In this document: piece after piece, positions 61,459 to 64,000 of the stretch | Layout: each line of letters begins with the position of its first letter | Numbering within the stretch: position 1 is the first letter of the stretch | From: Actinoplanes ianthinogenes | GTDB lineage: Bacteria > Actinomycetota > Actinomycetes > Mycobacteriales > Micromonosporaceae | DNA length: 64,000 bases | Assembly: GCF_018324205.1 (NCBI RefSeq) | Contig: NZ_AP023356.1 | Coordinates: 9,802,501 to 9,866,500, forward strand | Reading direction: 5' to 3' | The notes under the pieces: generated by a model | What the model saw: only the letters and a program-made list of their open reading frames with translations | What the model was told of the DNA's origin: nothing | Databases searched by the model: none | Made by a program: the position numbers and the translations under genes

Positions 61459-61654
61459 CCGCTCGTTCTACCGGGTCGGCCTCCGGCTGTCAGGCGGGGT
61501 CGTTTCTCGCGGCTCATGACGACGGCGAGGGGTTCCCCCCTTCCGTAAATCGATATCTGTGAATAGCGTCACTCCTGTCTCACCGGTCGCGGCCACCCCG
61601 CCGCACCGGAACTCGAGCCCGCCCGACACCCCCGGGCGGGAAGGGAGTGCGCAG

Positions 61655-63184
61655 ATGTCACGAATCCCCCTCGGTATAGCGCTGGCCGCCGGCACCGCCG
61701 CGGCCACCGCCCTGGTCGCGGTCTCCGGCCCCGCGGCCGCACAGGCGCCCACCCCCACGGTGGACCCGGTCGCGCAGGCCGACGCGGTGGTCGCCGCCCG
61801 CCCGGCCGCGCTCCAGGCCGGCAGCCACGACGCCTTCCGGCGCAGCCAGGTCATCCGGTCGCAGGGCCTCACCTACGCCGCCTACGACCGGACGTACAAG
61901 GGACTTCAGGTCAAGGGCGGCGACCTCGTGGTGGTCACCGACAATGCCGGGCAGACCCGGTACACGTCGGTGGCGCAGAGCAGCCCGATCGGCGAGCTGT
62001 CCACCGTACCGAAAATCTCTGAAAAGTCCGCGGTCGCGACCGCGAAGCAGCAGCTCAAGAGCGTGTCCGGCGTCGAAGCGACGCGGTTGATCGTCGTCGC
62101 GACCGAGGGACGGGCGCCGGCGCTGGCCTACGAGACGACGGTCAACGGCACCGGGGCGAAGGGCGCCAGCCGGCTGACCGTGGACGTGGACGCGGTCAGC
62201 GGCAAGGTGCTGTCCACCGAGGAGCACGTCACCGAGGTGACCGGCACCGGGACCGGCTGGATCAACGGCACGGTGTCGCTGAACACCACGCTGTCCGGCT
62301 CGACGTACTCGATGAAGGACCCCTCGGTCACCAACCTGAGCTGCCAGGACGCGTCCGGCCGGAGGACCTTCACCGGCTCGGACAACGTGTGGGGCAACGG
62401 TGTCGGCACCAACCGGGAGACCGGCTGCGTGGACGCGCTCTACGTGGCACAGCGGCAGGTGTCGATGCTGTCGGCGTGGCTGGGCCGCAACGCCCAGAAC
62501 GGCTCCGGCGGCGCGTGGCCGATCCGGGTCGGGCTGAACCAGCAGAACGCCTACTACGACGGCACCCAGGTGCAGATCGGCAAGAACACCGCGGGTAAGT
62601 GGATCTCGTCGCTGGACGTCGTCGGGCACGAGCTGGGCCACGGCATCGACGACCGGACGCCGGGCGGCATCTCGCGCGGCGGCACCCAGGAGTTCGTCGC
62701 GGACACGTTCGGCGCGGCGACCGAGGCGTACGCGGCGAACCCGAACGACCCGGCCGACTACCAGGTCGGCGAGGAGGTCAACCTGGTCGGCAGCGGGCCG
62801 ATCCGGTACATGTACAACCCGTCGCTCGCCGGTGACAGCAACTGCTACTCCAGCAGCACGCCGAGCCAGGAGGTGCACGCCGCGGCCGGGCCCGGCAACC
62901 ACTGGTTCTACCTGCTGGCGCAGGGCAGCAGCGGCAACGGCCAGCCGTCCAGCCCGACCTGCAACGGCTCGTCGGTGACCGGTGTGGGCGTGCAGACCGC
63001 TATCAAGATCATGTACAACGCCATGCTGCTGAAGACGTCCAGCTCGTCGTACGCGAAGTACCGGGTCTGGACGCTGCAGGCGGCCAAGAACCTGTACCCG
63101 GGCAGCTGCACCAATTTCAACGCGGTCAAGGCCGCGTGGAACGCGGTCAGCCTGCCGGCCCAGTCCGGCGAGCCCACCTGCTGA
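61655..63184 (+). CDS. Secreted M4-family (thermolysin-like) metallopeptidase
   Basis: This is a 509-residue pre-pro-protein from ATG 61655 with AAGGGAG seven bases ahead; an upstream GTG would spoil the signal peptide. The signal (cleavage near PAAAQA, about residue 30) is followed by an FTP/PepSY-type propeptide to about 205. The catalytic domain has the zinc motif VVGHELGHGID (about 321-331) and the third ligand Glu in GGTQEFVADTFGA. AAGPGNHWFYLLAQG matches the C-terminal catalytic His region. It lacks extra PPC domains. It would digest proteins outside the cell. Confidence 0.93.
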   Translation: MSRIPLGIALAAGTAAATALVAVSGPAAAQAPTPTVDPVAQADAVVAARPAALQAGSHDAFRRSQVIRSQGLTYAAYDRTYKGLQVKGGDLVVVTDNAGQTRYTSVAQSSPIGELSTVPKISEKSAVATAKQQLKSVSGVEATRLIVVATEGRAPALAYETTVNGTGAKGASRLTVDVDAVSGKVLSTEEHVTEVTGTGTGWINGTVSLNTTLSGSTYSMKDPSVTNLSCQDASGRRTFTGSDNVWGNGVGTNRETGCVDALYVAQRQVSMLSAWLGRNAQNGSGGAWPIRVGLNQQNAYYDGTQVQIGKNTAGKWISSLDVVGHELGHGIDDRTPGGISRGGTQEFVADTFGAATEAYAANPNDPADYQVGEEVNLVGSGPIRYMYNPSLAGDSNCYSSSTPSQEVHAAAGPGNHWFYLLAQGSSGNGQPSSPTCNGSSVTGVGVQTAIKIMYNAMLLKTSSSSYAKYRVWTLQAAKNLYPGSCTNFNAVKAAWNAVSLPAQSGEPTC

Positions 63185-63194
63185 TCCGCGCACG

Positions 63195-63248
63195 GCGGCC
63201 CGTTCCGCTCGATCGAGGCATTTGCACGCGTCGAGTAGAACGGGCCGC
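63195..63248 (+). terminator. Inverted repeat ending at the start codon of the next gene
   Basis: GCGGCCCGTTC (63195-63205) pairs perfectly with GAACGGGCCGC (63238-63248), and ATG follows at once at 63249. The inner part contains CTCGATCGAG. It may terminate the protease transcript or control translation of the hydrolase gene, whose start would be at the foot of the stem. Confidence 0.6.
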
Positions 63249-64000
63249 ATGCGAAGAATCATGGCCGCCGCGCTGGCGGCGAGCACGCTGCTGCTCGGAG
63301 TCTCCGCGACACCCGCTTCCGCGGACCCACCGGCCCCCGCGGTCCGCTCGCTCCCGCCCGGCTGGTCGCTCGGCAAGCAGGGCCTGACCTGGACCAGCGA
63401 CCGGCCGATCCCGCCGGGTGACGCCGCCGTCGAGTTCTGGTCCGGGGACCGCCTGCTCGGCCGCGCCACGAGCGGCGCCGACCTGCACACGTTCACCCTC
63501 GACGGCGCACCGGGCGCGCTGAGCGACCTCCAGGTCCGCATCGGCGGCCGGCGGGTCGACGCCGCGGCGCCCCAGCGCACGAAACGCCTGGCACCCCGCA
63601 CCCCGGCCACGCTGCCGGCCGCGCCGGCCAACCCGATCGACCCCGGCGTCAAGGGGCCCTACTCGACCACGAGCGGCGAGTACACGCTGCCGGGTGTCCA
63701 CCTGACCGGTTACCCGACGCCGATCGAGATGCAGGCCGTGGTGGTCGGGCCGACGAACGCGCCCGGCAAGCGCCCGCTCGCGCTGTTCCTGCACGGGCGG
63801 CACTGGACCTGCTTCTCCGGCGACGACTTCGGCTCGATCAGCGCCGAGTGGCCCTGTCCGGCCGGCTCCGAGGCGGTGCCCAGCTACCGCGGTTACCGGC
63901 AGGCCCAGGAGCTGCTCGCCTCGCAGGGCTACGTCACCGTGTCGATCTCGGCGAACGCGATCAGCGCCCAGGACAACGCGGTGCCCGACTACGGCGCGCA
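63249..64000 (+). CDS. Secreted alpha/beta hydrolase, N-terminal part
   Basis: The gene is open from ATG 63249 to the right edge (about 250 residues seen). A signal peptide (MRRIMAAALAASTLLLGVSA, cleavage near ASA) is followed by a Pro/Arg-rich pro-like stretch. The core starts GKRPLALFLHGRHWTCFSGD with the oxyanion HG motif of alpha/beta hydrolases, then RGYRQAQELLASQGYVTVSI. The nucleophile elbow lies beyond the window. Large secreted hydrolases with this LFLHGRH pattern are common in actinomycetes, substrates mostly unknown. Confidence 0.85.
   Translation, partial: MRRIMAAALAASTLLLGVSATPASADPPAPAVRSLPPGWSLGKQGLTWTSDRPIPPGDAAVEFWSGDRLLGRATSGADLHTFTLDGAPGALSDLQVRIGGRRVDAAAPQRTKRLAPRTPATLPAAPANPIDPGVKGPYSTTSGEYTLPGVHLTGYPTPIEMQAVVVGPTNAPGKRPLALFLHGRHWTCFSGDDFGSISAEWPCPAGSEAVPSYRGYRQAQELLASQGYVTVSISANAISAQDNAVPDYGA

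Overview
The window is 64 kb of very GC-rich DNA with GTG and TTG starts, stop/start overlaps (TGATG, GTGA) and many Tat or Sec signal peptides. Gene content (SARP/AfsR regulator, bkd operon, CBM2-tagged xylanase, chitin-sugar uptake locus, many TetR/MarR/MerR/LysR-type switches) points to a soil actinomycete, most likely Micromonosporaceae such as Actinoplanes; the genus is an inference. It looks like ordinary chromosome with accessory genes: I saw no tRNA, rRNA, CRISPR array, IS element or phage structural gene.

Layout. 0-8.8 kb: end of a flavin monooxygenase, small membrane proteins, a YCII protein, an SGNH hydrolase/FAD monooxygenase pair divergent from an AfsR-like regulator, a GNAT and a DUF574 methyltransferase. 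8.8-15.2 kb: serine hydrolase, then the branched-chain 2-oxoacid dehydrogenase operon (E1alpha-E1beta-E2-lipoate ligase-like), divergent from its Lrp-type regulator, and a Rieske lipoprotein. 15.2-25.7 kb: secreted and cytoplasmic singletons, a LysR regulator with a 33-bp tandem repeat in its coding sequence, a double esterase fusion and a GH71/99-like secreted enzyme. 25.7-27.3 kb: a retron-like reverse transcriptase with structured DNA in front. 27.3-32 kb: glyoxalase, a frameshifted DUF1963 gene and an ABC transporter/two-component operon. 32-40 kb: xylanase and acetylxylan esterase pair, a secreted NucA/NucB-type protein with PKD domains, AraC regulator, PHB-depolymerase-like esterase and a SET-domain protein. 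40-46.3 kb: a kinase-like gene, a lipoprotein, a MarR regulon with three matching operators around an orphan gene and a drug-efflux MFS pump, and a barstar-fold protein. 46.3-54.3 kb: an amino-sugar locus (RpiR regulator, ABC importer, GH20 hexosaminidase, an alpha/alpha-barrel protein, BadF-type kinase). 54-64 kb: GIY-YIG protein, MFS/MerR pair, Rpn-family nuclease, decayed SDR remnant, SDR, cold-shock protein, small proteins, an M4 protease and the start of a secreted hydrolase.

Functionally the window mixes plant and fungal polymer turnover (xylan, chitin-type sugars, polyesters, extracellular DNA and protein) with uptake and regulation. The most unusual item is the lone reverse transcriptase at 25.9-27.3 kb. 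It carries retron-type signature positions in altered form and has about 230 bp of hairpin-rich non-coding DNA directly upstream, with no recognisable effector next to it. Other points for a second look are the double esterase, the in-frame minisatellite, the MarR operator set, and a 10-base word (CGTACGCAAA) found five times, always on the + strand.
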